A model generated the notes under the pieces. The model was not told where the DNA came from. It did not search any database and was given only the letters and a program-made list of their open reading frames with translations. Shown here one piece after another: positions 26,351-35,961 of a stretch of 64,000 bases of DNA. This stretch comes from Psychrobacter urativorans. Lineage in GTDB: Bacteria > Pseudomonadota > Gammaproteobacteria > Pseudomonadales > Moraxellaceae. The translations under genes and the position numbers were made by a program. Numbering within the stretch: position 1 is the first letter of the stretch; each line of letters starts with the position of its first letter. The stretch lies in contig NZ_CAJHBR010000002.1 of NCBI RefSeq assembly GCF_904846695.1, forward strand, positions 233,424 to 297,423. Direction: 5' to 3'.

Positions 26351-29300
26351 CTACCAAGGTGTTTTCATTTCCCAATCCGCATCGAAACCGCCAGTAGCAT
26401 CAGCGACGGTTTTGTACTCGGCATAGCTTTCAGCCAATAGGATAGGATTGACATCCGTTAAGGCAACATAGTCGGTATTCCATGAATAAGATTGCTTGGT
26501 TTCAAAGCATAGCTCATACAGCACAGCTGGGATGTTTTCTTCAGGCACGTAGCTACCACTAAATACGATGACTGCTGATAAACCCAAGCTGTCATAATTT
26601 TTATAATAGCGATCGAATGAGCCGCCATCTTCGATACTGGCGCGCTTATAACCCATTTTGGTTAGCAGTCCACGCAGCGTAAAAGTATCGGTCAAATAGC
26701 CCTTGAATTCGTCGATTTGATCTTGCTCTTTTTTAAATACTGGTAGTGCGTGATCAAATTGAGTAAATTTACCAAATAGCGACTTAACCTCATAATCTTT
26801 GAGGTGCTCACGCCACTGCTCGCCCTCCTCAGCAGTGAGTAACACGCCATGCGCCAGCTTAATATAACTGTCAGCTTGCAAGCTGATTTCATCATCGTTA
26901 AAGTCTAATAAACTGCCATCGTCACTCGGACGGAAGGATACTATTTGCTTGCCGTCTCTATCAACTTCTATCCATATCAACTGAGTAATCAGGCGCTTCA
27001 TAATAGGATGGGCGTATAGATATTCCTGCCAGTCGCTACTCGTCCAAAGCCGCTCGCTACACATGGCTTCATATAAGCGTGTGGTCTGAGAGTCAACGAC
27101 TTGTTTGAACTCTTTTTTACTATTACTAAATAAGGTTTTGGCTTCTTTGATAATAGCGGCATCATCGTTCTGTCTGGCTGCTGGTAATGATTTGATGACT
27201 TTGCCCGCTTCGTTTTTTAATACAAACTTGTCTTTGTCATCGACATAGGCACTTAGCGTACGCGTGTCATAATCGATGATTAAAATGCCATTTTCATCGA
27301 GCCCAGCGGTAGGAATGGTGCGATCTGCTAGCTCATCGGCAGTCCAGTTATTACGCTCAGCTATCGTACCCACTAACTGCTTGGCCAAGTCTTGAATGGA
27401 GCTGGTGCGATAGCGGCGTGATAGTCCCAGTAATAGCTGAATAATCAACGGATCATCACTCATAGCAAACACGGTAAGCATCGCAGTGATTTGAGAGGTG
27501 CGCCGATAATGATTTTTCATATAGTCCTGCAAGATACTGACCGTCTTGCTGCCTTCTGCTCTATAAGTAAGCGCCAGCATTCCTTTGCTTTTGATGGCTG
27601 ACCCTAAGTAAATAGCCAGCTGTTCTTTCTTAATCTCTTCAATCACTTCATGCAGAGTCACATTGGCGTATTTAGCATACCAGCCGTCAGGATCATCTTT
27701 ACCATAGCGCTTATAGTAATCTTGATATTGGGCAAGACGCGCAGGCGCTTCAGCGTTAGCAATGTCCATCGCTTGCGCAAGGGTTGGATTAAGAGTGTCT
27801 TCAGCGATAAAGCTCTGTAATAAAAATAACGACAAGTTGCGTTGGCTCTTGGCATCAAGTAATCCTAAATAGCGTTGCAATAGACCATTGGGTGCCGGGT
27901 CTTTGAGTTTTTCGGCTAACACTACCCACCATTGAATAATTTTGGGATTGACGGTTTTGCCATCTTGCCATTGCACTGCTGGCAAACTATCCAATTTAAA
28001 CCACTCAAAGCTTTTTAATACCTTTGCCTTTAGTCCCTGTTCGGCATCTTTTAATAAGGCGGTCGGCGACAGATATTTACTGATGTCTTCACCCATGCTC
28101 TCAAGCGCCGTCAATATACTGGCGATGACGATCTCTTTTTTCTCTTTTTTGAGCAAATCATACAATGCTTTTAAGACTTCAGCTTTGTGAGCATCAGTCC
28201 GGTCATTAAGACGTGCCAGCCACTCAACGGCCGTCACTCTTATCGCTTGCTTACCATTGGCCAAAGCTTCGATAGCACGCTCATGAATATTAGGCAGCTT
28301 AGATAGCAGCTCTTGCGCATCATGCCGTAAACTTTTATTTTCACCTAAGGCTAGCTCTAAAATTTTAGGAATAAATTGTTTAGGAATTTGCGCAAAAGCA
28401 GCTAGTATCTCGATAGCTTTGCTAGGCTCTAAACCTCGCCAATGTCCTGCAATAGAACTAGGAAGCAGTCCTAAAGCCTCTGATAAATAATCAATATTTT
28501 CCATAAAGAAAGGGACGATCTGCTCAGGTTTATTGATGTATTTAGGTAGAAGAGGCGACCAAACATATTCTAGATACTCTATAGCAATGCTACGATTTGG
28601 ATGTTCGATTTGGCAATCTTTGAGTACTTGCGCATACTGGCGTAGCTCTATAGTGGCTAAATTCTCAGGTTTGATGTAATTCTCTAGCTGATAACTCCTG
28701 ACTGAATCGCCACTTTTTGCTAGACGGATGGCGTGATGCAAACCAAATTCTGGTAGGTTTTTTAATCGATTCTTATAAGCGCACAACTCAATCATATTAC
28801 TATTATCAAGACTGCTTATTTTACCTTTGCCATTGAGGGCATCGATTAGGTGGTGACCATACTGCTCAGGTTTTAGCTTTTTCCACTCACGATAGTTTTT
28901 TTGTGACCACGTATATTTATAATCAGAGGTTTTATTTTGCTCAGCTTCTTGCTCGGCAGCGAGCTGTTTTTTCTCCAATAGCTCTGCATAATTTTGCGCT
29001 AGTATTTCCACACTACTATATGGGAGATCTTGGCTAACTATGGCCGCAAAATCGCTCACTACATACTCCACTTCCGCTAATTGGGCGACACTATCTAATC
29101 GACTGAGCGCCGACTCTAGCGCTTGAATCACCGATTTCTGCTTTTCATTAGCTAAAGCTTGCTCTAGTATTTTGCGACTCTCAGCGCTATTATCACCACC
29201 ATCAACGTCTTGCTGCGCGCCCTGTCGGGCGATAATATCAGCGATTTCTCGACGTTGTTTGCTGCTACCATTGGTTAACAACTCAATCAGATAAGGCTTT

Positions 29301-30184
29301 ATTTCTGCTTGCTCAAACAGATTGATTTTGGCCAGTGCCAACTCGCGCACTGTTTTGCTAGTGCTAGTAGCTAAGGTGGCGACTAGATAGGGGGATTGCT
29401 TGATAAAATCAGGATGATACTTGGCAAAGCTGTCTATAAACTGCTCTTGCCCTTTGGCTGATAAGGCAGGAATTAGCTCATCTAACAATGCTTTGTGCTG
29501 TTGCAACAGCTCTATAGTGTCTGCAAACTGATAAAGTAAATGTAGGCTATCACTGTAATAACTGTCTACCTCTTTACGCTCAAAGATTTGTGAAAGTAAT
29601 AAACGATAGGCATCGCTATCCTCCTTATTTTGATCATCGGCTTTTAAGACAGCCAGCAGATGGGCATGCGACCAATTATTCCGATGTTTGATGTCACTGT
29701 TGTTGTTTCTCTCAAGTGAGGTACTTAGTCCATCAGCGATGAGATAAGTGAACCATTCTGGGCTTAGTGGAGATAGCACTTTATAATTTTTGAGTTGGGT
29801 GACTGCAGCCAAAAACTTACTATAACGGATAATTTGCTCAGGGCTTAGGGCTTTGAAAATTCGTTGATAGAACTTATCTCTAATTTTAACGCTATTAGCG
29901 ACTTGCTTATCTTCTTTATCTGTCGGGCGATAACTCCCCCAATAATAGCCGACAGTTCCTGGGAAATTCATTAATACCCCAGCTTTGTCATCGCTGCGGT
30001 TTTGTAATTCTAATAATATATTGGGATCGTCAGCACTAACAATATAGCTGAGAATACGTTGAAGATAGCTCTCATCCACGTTTGCTAAAGGTGCAAGAAT
30101 GGCGGTGAGTTGCTCTACAGCCAGTTTATCCTCCTTGCTAGCTAAGTTAGTCATAGATTTTATTTTTTCAAAAAAGCCTTTCAT
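26351..30184 (-). CDS. DUF4132 / HEAT-repeat protein (MolR/YehI-like)
   Basis: 1277 residues, the first gene of the leftward five-gene operon. The N-terminal 800 residues are helical repeats of HEAT/ARM type (for example VRELALAKINLFEQ and AIRVTAVEWLARL). The C-terminal part carries DUF4132: a region with YRRTSQITAMLTVFA, ADELADRTIPTAGLDENG (about 960-978) and ALPAAR-like SLPAARQNDDA. E. coli YehI (MolR, about 1210 residues) has the same design. DUF4132 occurs in operons with MoxR, VWA and SWIM genes and is predicted to be a signalling or scaffold module. No enzymatic function is established. AAGGA precedes ATG. Confidence 0.85.
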   Translation of the reverse strand: MKGFFEKIKSMTNLASKEDKLAVEQLTAILAPLANVDESYLQRILSYIVSADDPNILLELQNRSDDKAGVLMNFPGTVGYYWGSYRPTDKEDKQVANSVKIRDKFYQRIFKALSPEQIIRYSKFLAAVTQLKNYKVLSPLSPEWFTYLIADGLSTSLERNNNSDIKHRNNWSHAHLLAVLKADDQNKEDSDAYRLLLSQIFERKEVDSYYSDSLHLLYQFADTIELLQQHKALLDELIPALSAKGQEQFIDSFAKYHPDFIKQSPYLVATLATSTSKTVRELALAKINLFEQAEIKPYLIELLTNGSSKQRREIADIIARQGAQQDVDGGDNSAESRKILEQALANEKQKSVIQALESALSRLDSVAQLAEVEYVVSDFAAIVSQDLPYSSVEILAQNYAELLEKKQLAAEQEAEQNKTSDYKYTWSQKNYREWKKLKPEQYGHHLIDALNGKGKISSLDNSNMIELCAYKNRLKNLPEFGLHHAIRLAKSGDSVRSYQLENYIKPENLATIELRQYAQVLKDCQIEHPNRSIAIEYLEYVWSPLLPKYINKPEQIVPFFMENIDYLSEALGLLPSSIAGHWRGLEPSKAIEILAAFAQIPKQFIPKILELALGENKSLRHDAQELLSKLPNIHERAIEALANGKQAIRVTAVEWLARLNDRTDAHKAEVLKALYDLLKKEKKEIVIASILTALESMGEDISKYLSPTALLKDAEQGLKAKVLKSFEWFKLDSLPAVQWQDGKTVNPKIIQWWVVLAEKLKDPAPNGLLQRYLGLLDAKSQRNLSLFLLQSFIAEDTLNPTLAQAMDIANAEAPARLAQYQDYYKRYGKDDPDGWYAKYANVTLHEVIEEIKKEQLAIYLGSAIKSKGMLALTYRAEGSKTVSILQDYMKNHYRRTSQITAMLTVFAMSDDPLIIQLLLGLSRRYRTSSIQDLAKQLVGTIAERNNWTADELADRTIPTAGLDENGILIIDYDTRTLSAYVDDKDKFVLKNEAGKVIKSLPAARQNDDAAIIKEAKTLFSNSKKEFKQVVDSQTTRLYEAMCSERLWTSSDWQEYLYAHPIMKRLITQLIWIEVDRDGKQIVSFRPSDDGSLLDFNDDEISLQADSYIKLAHGVLLTAEEGEQWREHLKDYEVKSLFGKFTQFDHALPVFKKEQDQIDEFKGYLTDTFTLRGLLTKMGYKRASIEDGGSFDRYYKNYDSLGLSAVIVFSGSYVPEENIPAVLYELCFETKQSYSWNTDYVALTDVNPILLAESYAEYKTVADATGGFDADWEMKTPW

Positions 30185-30458
30185 AAGTATTCCTTTGCTT
30201 ATGTTTGTTAATTCTATATTAATAAGATTATAAGTATGATTAACGCATTTGAATACTATATTGTTAACTTAATAGCCCATATAAATGAATGGCGGCCTTA
30301 TAGGTTTAGAAGGCTGCTGAATGAAAAGTAGACCTAGGACTATTGCTGATTAATCAGATAGCTGTCAATCCTATTGGCTTGCCTAGTGAAGAACTGAATG
30401 AGAGTTTGAATTTTTAGCTGTATGCTACTGATAGTAAATAGATTAAAATATTTTTAGC

Positions 30459-31787
30459 TCAATGCCTAACTTCTATAACAAGCTTTTTTTGGGCAAGCTC
30501 ATCAAGATATTGATCTATGATCTGGGTATTGTGTCTATCCAAATGTGCATCCCATTCATCAAGCATTACAATATTACTTTGATCATCCATTCTAATTTCT
30601 TGAATTTGTTTGATCAGTTGTTGTCCTGTTGAACCCTGATGCTGTTGGTCTGTTTTGTAATTAAAATACAAATTGTGCTTAGCGGGTAGATAGTAAGTCT
30701 GTTCTTGGTAGCAGTCTTTAAGCTTGAGCAGCATACAAGATTTACCAACGCCATTATTACCAACCAACGTTATCCTACCCTGCTTGGGAAGCTGTGTTGA
30801 ATCAAAAACTTCCCCAGTTTGCTTCACCCTTATTTGGTCTGCCTGAATATAGCTATCTAAATTAACAGTAACAGGTCTTAATATTTGCAAAATACCCTCT
30901 AGCATAGTTTTAAGAACGCCAATACTAGTGTGATAGCCAACCAACGCATAGCACATTTGCAACAGTTGAATTTGTCTTGGCAGCGTTGCAATTAATACCG
31001 CCATCGTCGCAGCATCGTGCCAGTTGTTATTAAAGATAAATCCCGTGACCACAAATACCGGCAGCATAAGTATGATCATACCAACGCTTGAATTGATATG
31101 CTGGATTGAGGTGGATTTAACGCTGTTATGCTTAGCTGTTGCGAAGCTCTTTTGAACTATATGGTTATACAACGTGTAATTATGCTTGTTAGAAATAACG
31201 ACATTATCCCAACTATCAAAAAGCTTAGCAGTCAAGTTTAGCCGAGACTGTTGGTCTGTTTTTGCGGCCATTTTTAGAGCATGGCGTCTAAGATGTACAA
31301 ACACAGAAGCGAAAATAATTCCTACTGCATAACCAAGCAATAAGCTACCATCCAAAAACCAAGCAATGACTAACACGTTAAATAAGACATTAAGCACCAA
31401 AGCTGAAATGTCAAAAACACTATCGATAACTGTCTCAAGGGTGTACTTGCTTTCTTGGGCGAGAGTTGTCGTTGCCGTACTCTGCAACTCGTTGCTGGAT
31501 AACAAATAGCTCTTGCCTAAAAATACAGTATGAAAGGCGTCGTTATAAAGCTTATGAGCATCGTATTTAGCACGCTCCGTATTGGTGACACAAAAGTAGG
31601 CAGGCACATAAACTGCTAGCAAAGAAACCGCAAATAGCACCATATAGAAAATCGAGATGGTGTCTTGAGTTAAACTTTGTGCAAGGCGCGCAATAAAGTA
31701 CGTTGATGAAGCAACGATGATTTGCTGGATCAGCAAAAATAGCAGTGCAACCTGCAAATGCTTATTTAGTATGAGTTTATAAAGCAC
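30459..31787 (-). CDS. Compact ABC transporter (fused membrane and ATPase parts)
   Basis: 442 residues. An exporter-type membrane domain of about six helices (residues 10-290) is followed by a very short ATP-binding domain of about 150 residues. Walker A is GNNGVGKSC (about 343). A signature-like STGQQLI lies near 392, and Walker B plus the D-loop are NIVMLDEWDAHLD (about 412). The signature departs from LSGGQ, and the ATPase is about 80 residues shorter than normal, with little between Walker A and the signature. Half-transporters of this kind dimerise. The substrate is unknown. It is read leftward, alone, from a GTG at 31787; GAGG lies about 12 bp before it, so the start is not certain. Confidence 0.7.
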   Translation of the reverse strand: MLYKLILNKHLQVALLFLLIQQIIVASSTYFIARLAQSLTQDTISIFYMVLFAVSLLAVYVPAYFCVTNTERAKYDAHKLYNDAFHTVFLGKSYLLSSNELQSTATTTLAQESKYTLETVIDSVFDISALVLNVLFNVLVIAWFLDGSLLLGYAVGIIFASVFVHLRRHALKMAAKTDQQSRLNLTAKLFDSWDNVVISNKHNYTLYNHIVQKSFATAKHNSVKSTSIQHINSSVGMIILMLPVFVVTGFIFNNNWHDAATMAVLIATLPRQIQLLQMCYALVGYHTSIGVLKTMLEGILQILRPVTVNLDSYIQADQIRVKQTGEVFDSTQLPKQGRITLVGNNGVGKSCMLLKLKDCYQEQTYYLPAKHNLYFNYKTDQQHQGSTGQQLIKQIQEIRMDDQSNIVMLDEWDAHLDRHNTQIIDQYLDELAQKKLVIEVRH

Positions 31788-32349
31788 AATTTATTAACAT
31801 CCTCTAAGATCGAAACCCAATAATGCAGCAAGTAATGGCCTGTTACTACTCAAGAACTATAAAAGGATACCAAAATAATAGATAGTAGGATAATCAGATT
31901 ACTGACCCCTACTTTCAAATTCGTAACAAATAACCAGAAGAACCCAATCAAAAAGCTTGGAAATAAACCCCCATCTGCTCTGGCGTTTTATAACCTAAAT
32001 CCTTTTGCCTTTAATTCAAATATCAGTTCGACTGTTAGTTAAACTGTAAGTACAACTCTTGTATTACATCGCCGCAAAATTAAGCGCTCCCATCCTAGTA
32101 CCACTCACTATATTTAAGACTGTCCATGATTTATAGAGGCTGAAATATCGGTTGATCTTAGGCTTTAAAGCGGGTTGCCTTATTTAGTTGTATGACCTAG
32201 ACTCTACTAGCCATGACTTTTAGTAAAGGTATTACTATTAAGGATGGTTATATCAATAAAATTTAAAAATATTTGAATAATTAGGTAGTTAGATAAAAAT
32301 CGCCCAGTATTATTAAGGGTAATCATAATAAATTAAGGAAGAATAAAAA
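31788..32349. other. Intergenic region with a possible transposase scrap
   Basis: On the minus strand near 31950-32000 a short stretch reads KDLGYKTPEQMG and ends at a stop. This resembles the C-terminal end of transposases of the IS30/IS3 type, but stops lie upstream in frame. Nothing else is recognisable. The right end holds the AAGGAAG ribosome site of the next gene. Confidence 0.3.
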
Positions 32350-33303
32350 ATGAAAATAGTAATCTTAGAATCTCTAGGAATTAGTGATGCAGAGTTAAAT
32401 ATAATAACAAAACCTTTAACCGATAGTAGTCATGAGTTAGTTGTGTATGACGACGGAAAATTAGATGATGAGACTATCAAGGTAAGAATTAAAGATGCAG
32501 AGATTTTAGTACTAGCTAATACGCCACTGAGTAGCGATGTGATCGATGCTGCCGAAAAACTAACTTATATCTCAATCGCTTTCACTGGTTATAATCATAT
32601 CGATTTAGCAAAATGTAAAGAAAAAGGCATTAAAGTCTCAAATGCTGCAGGTTACAGCACAAACTCTGTAGCAGAGCTCACTTTTGGCCTAATAACCGCT
32701 CTATTACGTAATATTGTACCTTTAGATGCAGTCACTAGAGAGGGCGGTACAAAGACTGGCTACAAACAGACTGATTTAAACGGTAAAACTTTGGGCATAT
32801 TAGGGACTGGCGATATCGGTAGCGCAGTAGCTAAATTAGGTTTGGCTTACGGCTGCCGAGTCATTGCTTACAACAGAAGCGTAAATGCAGAACTGATAGA
32901 CAAAGGGGTAGAATACAAGGCATTAGATGATGTGTTAAAAACCAGTGATATTGTCACCCTTCATATCCCCCTAACCAATGACACCAAAAGCTTGATTGAT
33001 ACAGACAAGCTGGCATTGATGAAAACCAGTGCATTGTTAATCAACACTGCCGTTGGGCCGATCGTTGATAATGCTGCATTAGCAGCAGCACTACACGCTG
33101 GCACAATCGCTGGTGCTGGCTTAGATAGAGTAGATATGGAGCCACCAGTTCCCACAGACTATCCTATCCTAAACGCTCCGAATACGGTTCTTGTCCCGCA
33201 TATCGGCTATGCAACAGAGGAAGCTATGATCAGAAGAGCCAGAATTACCTTTAACAATATTATCAAATGGGAAAACGGCCAACAAGAAAACATAGTGCTT
33301 TAA
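32350..33303 (+). CDS. NAD-dependent D-2-hydroxyacid dehydrogenase
   Basis: 317 residues. The nucleotide-binding loop is GILGTGDIGSAVAK (about 150-163). TLHIPLTNDTKSLID (about 201-215) and LINTAVGPIVDNAAL (about 227-241) are family signatures. The catalytic Arg lies in the family NTAVGPIV region, Glu in the GLDRVDMEPP segment (about 257-266), and His in VPHIGYAT (about 283). These enzymes interconvert 2-keto acids and D-2-hydroxy acids (glycerate/hydroxypyruvate, D-lactate and similar). The substrate cannot be fixed from sequence. The usual GLDV motif reads GLDRVD here. AAGGAAG lies 8 bp before ATG. A monocistronic unit ending at a strong terminator. Confidence 0.88.
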   Translation: MKIVILESLGISDAELNIITKPLTDSSHELVVYDDGKLDDETIKVRIKDAEILVLANTPLSSDVIDAAEKLTYISIAFTGYNHIDLAKCKEKGIKVSNAAGYSTNSVAELTFGLITALLRNIVPLDAVTREGGTKTGYKQTDLNGKTLGILGTGDIGSAVAKLGLAYGCRVIAYNRSVNAELIDKGVEYKALDDVLKTSDIVTLHIPLTNDTKSLIDTDKLALMKTSALLINTAVGPIVDNAALAAALHAGTIAGAGLDRVDMEPPVPTDYPILNAPNTVLVPHIGYATEEAMIRRARITFNNIIKWENGQQENIVL

Positions 33304-33311
33304 AACAGCTC

Positions 33312-33344
33312 AAAACAAACCTATCGTCACGGTAGGTTTGTTTT
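33312..33344 (+). terminator. Terminator of the hydroxyacid dehydrogenase gene
   Basis: A 12-bp perfect stem, AAAACAAACCTA with TAGGTTTGTTTT, and a 9-nt loop, starting 8 bp after the stop codon. Confidence 0.85.
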
Positions 33345-33650
33345 ATTGAGTATAATAAACAGAGGTTATAGGAAGGAAGTTTTTCACATAAAATAAGCGC
33401 ATCATTGAATAATAAATAGCCTGCTAAGCTAGCCATAAAGCTATTAACGCACTACCCCGCCTATCTCAACATCACGTAATGTCACGCAATATCACGTAAT
33501 GTTAGCCAATATCATCAACTATACATGCGCATACCACTATCTATCATCGCTTTTTTTATCTAAAGCTTTAATATTATTAGTAATAAAGCCATCTGCAATC
33601 CGTTTAGCTATAACTATTTTTATGCAACTCGTAGTATAGGCTTTTTTATA

Positions 33651-34031
33651 ACGGGTACTAAGGGTATGCACGCCGCTCATGGTGTAGAGAACAGCACTAT
33701 CGTCACTACTATGTGCCGCAACGGTACTGAGTTTGGTATTCGCGTCTCGCACATGGAAGGATTCCAATGGATTACCGGACCCGCTCAGCAAGTCATGGGT
33801 CCTATGTTTGCCGGCTAGCAGCCAGAAGACTCAGGTCTTGGTATTGGTGATAGTTCAATTACTGAAACTTTTGGTATTGGTGGATTCGCCATGGCGGCTG
33901 CTCTGGCAATTAGTCCTTTGGTTGGTGGTACTAAAGACGCTGGTATCGGTATGGTTGGCGCTGGTGTGGTTAACCCACCGTTTGAAGTGTTTGAAAAAGC
34001 GATTGTTAAGTTGGCAGCTTCAATGAACTAA
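33651..34031 (+). pseudogene. Ruined DUF1116 gene (YlbE/AllG-like oxamate carbamoyltransferase subunit)
   Basis: One frame reads GTKGMHAAHGVENSTIVTTM, CRNGTEFGIRVS, an amber stop (TAG) after MFAG, then GDSSITETFGIGGFAMAAA and VGAGVVNPPFEVFEKAI to a natural stop. These are DUF1116 family elements. The 5' part is missing, one in-frame stop is present, and the segment between VGGT and the C-terminal VGAG block is far shorter than in whole proteins (internal deletion). DUF1116 proteins work with FdrA-like and YlbF-like partners in oxamate carbamoyl transfer, which hands carbamoyl phosphate to a carbamate kinase. An intact carbamate kinase lies 250 bp away, converging on it. So the remnant of that pathway is seen here. 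Confidence 0.8.
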
Positions 34032-34280
34032 GTAATTAATCGATGTAACTGGCTTTGACTGCATTAATAATAAACTCATCAACAGGCCTGTCTATATAAA
34101 ATGCGATTTATGGCCATCACAGCTGATAGTGCTTGGTACACAGCGCTATCTGGGATCGGTTCTGCATAGCCAATGGTTGGAGGCGCTAATATACGATAGG
34201 CGCAGTATGATGTTATCTGCTCGGCAAAATGAGTACTAAAAAATAAGTACTCATCATAAAAAATAGCACAAATTAGACCG

Positions 34281-35222
34281 CTAAGGAGTAATTATGGTTC
34301 CAGCGTGTTCGGCTATAATAGCTTCAATTTCATTTAGCTCTCCAATCATGGCATTATTGCCTGAATGCTTTACGAACTGCTGGGCGGCCTTAACTTTTGG
34401 TAGCATACTACCAGCTCCAAACTGACCGTCGTCTATATAGCGTGTAATGTCATCACTGCTAACCCTGTTTAAGGCCGTCTCTTGAGGGGTACCAAATCCC
34501 AGCATAACGGTCGATACTGTGGTCAATATAATAAATTGGTCAGCCCCCAAAAGTTCCGCTATCAAAGCTGCTGAAGAATCTTTATCAATCACCGCTTCTA
34601 TACCTTGCAAGCTATTATCAGCTTGCTTGATGACTGGTATTCCACCGCCCCCTGCGACAATGGGTATTATTCCTGCGTTTATTAAAGCTTTGATTGCATT
34701 AGTCTCAACTATTGTAACCGGTGCTGGTGAAGGCACGACACGTCGCCAGCCACGGCCAGAATCTTCATGGAAAGTATAACCTTGTCCATCAGCAGCATTT
34801 ATTGCTTCATCTTTAGAGTTATAAAATGGACCTATTGGCTTATCTGGACTAAGAAACTTTGGATCATCTTTATTAACAACCATCTGGGTAGTTATAGAAA
34901 CAGCCTGTTTATTAAGATTGTTTTTTTGAAACTCATTATTTAGTGCTTGTTGCAACCAATAACCAATTGAACCTTGCGTCATCGCGACACAAGTATCTAG
35001 TGGCAAAGCAGGTATCTCCTTAGAATCAATGGCGTGCTGTGCAAGTAGTATATTACCAACCTGCGGTCCATTACCGTGCACTATGATCAGCTGATGACCT
35101 TGGCTGACGATTGCAGCTAGCTTTACTGCAGTCTCGCAAGCTACTGCCTTTTGAGCAGTGGCTGATGCCTCGCCTTTAGGCTGCAATGCATTTCCACCTA
35201 ATGCTACGACAATTATTGCCAT
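34281..35222 (-). CDS. arcC: Carbamate kinase
   Basis: 313 residues. Makes ATP from carbamoyl phosphate and ADP, releasing ammonia and CO2, in arginine, allantoin or oxamate fermentation. The motifs are clear: VVALGGNALQPKG (about 5-17), VHGNGPQVGN (about 49-58), AGGGGIPV (about 210-217), and VIDKDSSAALIAELLGAD (about 228-245). ATG at 35222 is preferred: GGAGG lies 5 bp before it, while the TTG one codon upstream is too close. The neighbour is a dead DUF1116 gene, so the donor of its substrate may no longer be made locally. No arcA or arcB is in the window. The allK/ybcF type is an alternative name. Confidence 0.93.
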   Translation of the reverse strand: MAIIVVALGGNALQPKGEASATAQKAVACETAVKLAAIVSQGHQLIIVHGNGPQVGNILLAQHAIDSKEIPALPLDTCVAMTQGSIGYWLQQALNNEFQKNNLNKQAVSITTQMVVNKDDPKFLSPDKPIGPFYNSKDEAINAADGQGYTFHEDSGRGWRRVVPSPAPVTIVETNAIKALINAGIIPIVAGGGGIPVIKQADNSLQGIEAVIDKDSSAALIAELLGADQFIILTTVSTVMLGFGTPQETALNRVSSDDITRYIDDGQFGAGSMLPKVKAAQQFVKHSGNNAMIGELNEIEAIIAEHAGTIITP

Positions 35223-35654
35223 CAATGCCTCCGTTTCTTTTTAATATTTAGGGTTCTTATACTTTTTACTTTACTTCCGGTCTGTGTTCAAAATTATCTA
35301 TGATTATTTTCATTACTAAAAATCCGATATACAAGCTACTTTACAGGCGATGTTGTGATGTCTTATATTTTCATTGCCTTGTTAGTACTGCGATACAAAT
35401 AGTGAGTTTGTGAATACAGGTCAGTATTGAAATCATCTTAATACTTACTCCATTGCTTTAATAATGCTAAAGTTTGAAATAAATAAAGTTCAAGCGTGGA
35501 GGTAATAAACCGCCCAAACTTAACCATAGCCACTCATAATTTTCATGGAGTCTATAGCTCTCAATTCGACTAGTCAACCTAGTATTTATTTAAAAAAACT
35601 GTTGATATATTGGCGGGTATAAAGAACTCATTAATAACTAGCATCCTTTAACAT

Positions 35655-35696
35655 TAGTTGGTTAAATACTACGTTCAAGCCCTACTACAAGCCGCC
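35655..35696 (+). pseudogene. Degenerate tRNA 3'-half copy
   Basis: TAGTTGGTTA (D-loop-like), then ACGTTCAAGCCCTACT (T-arm-like). It aligns without gaps to the end of the real tRNA at 5067 onward and on through the spacer into the terminator: about 38 identical of 51 bases by hand count. The anticodon arm is deleted and the acceptor strand is lost, so it is not a working tRNA. Same orientation as the gene at 5013, 30.6 kb away. Confidence 0.65.
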
Positions 35697-35709
35697 TATT
35701 ATCAGTAGC

Positions 35710-35743
35710 AAAAAAGGCTTACATACTATGTAAGCCTTTTTTT
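35710..35743 (+). terminator. Terminator copy beside the degenerate tRNA tail
   Basis: AAAAAAGGCTTACAT pairs with ATGTAAGCCTTTTTT around a 3-nt loop, then Ts. Closely similar to the hairpin at 5104-5136. Confidence 0.85.
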
Positions 35744-35913
35744 ATGGGTGTTTATGGGGATTGTAAGCGGTGCAGATATATAGCGGAACTTATCCTAAAG
35801 TGACTTTAACTCGTATTGATATTAATAAGCACAGCTTTATTATAGTAGGTGACTAATTTAGTTTAGCTAATAATAGGGTGTAGTAAATATAGAGCGTTTA
35901 TAACCTAACTATT

Positions 35914-35961
35914 AATGGTTTAAAACTATCAATGGTTCAAAACTACCAATGGTTTAAATAG
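35914..35961. repeat. 17-bp tandem repeat (2.8 copies)
   Basis: AATGGTTTAAAACTATC, then the same with two changes, then a partial third copy. It lies in an AT-rich gene-free stretch (35744-36090) where nothing else was seen. Confidence 0.7.

Noticed and set aside
33537..33791. 84-codon minus-strand frame
   Set aside because: Antisense to the DUF1116 remnant with no family features.
33733..34026. 97-codon plus-strand frame in the DUF1116 area
   Set aside because: A shifted frame over the pseudogene; the conserved protein motifs are in another frame.
35655..35696. A functional second tRNA
   Set aside because: The anticodon arm is absent and the acceptor strand does not pair.
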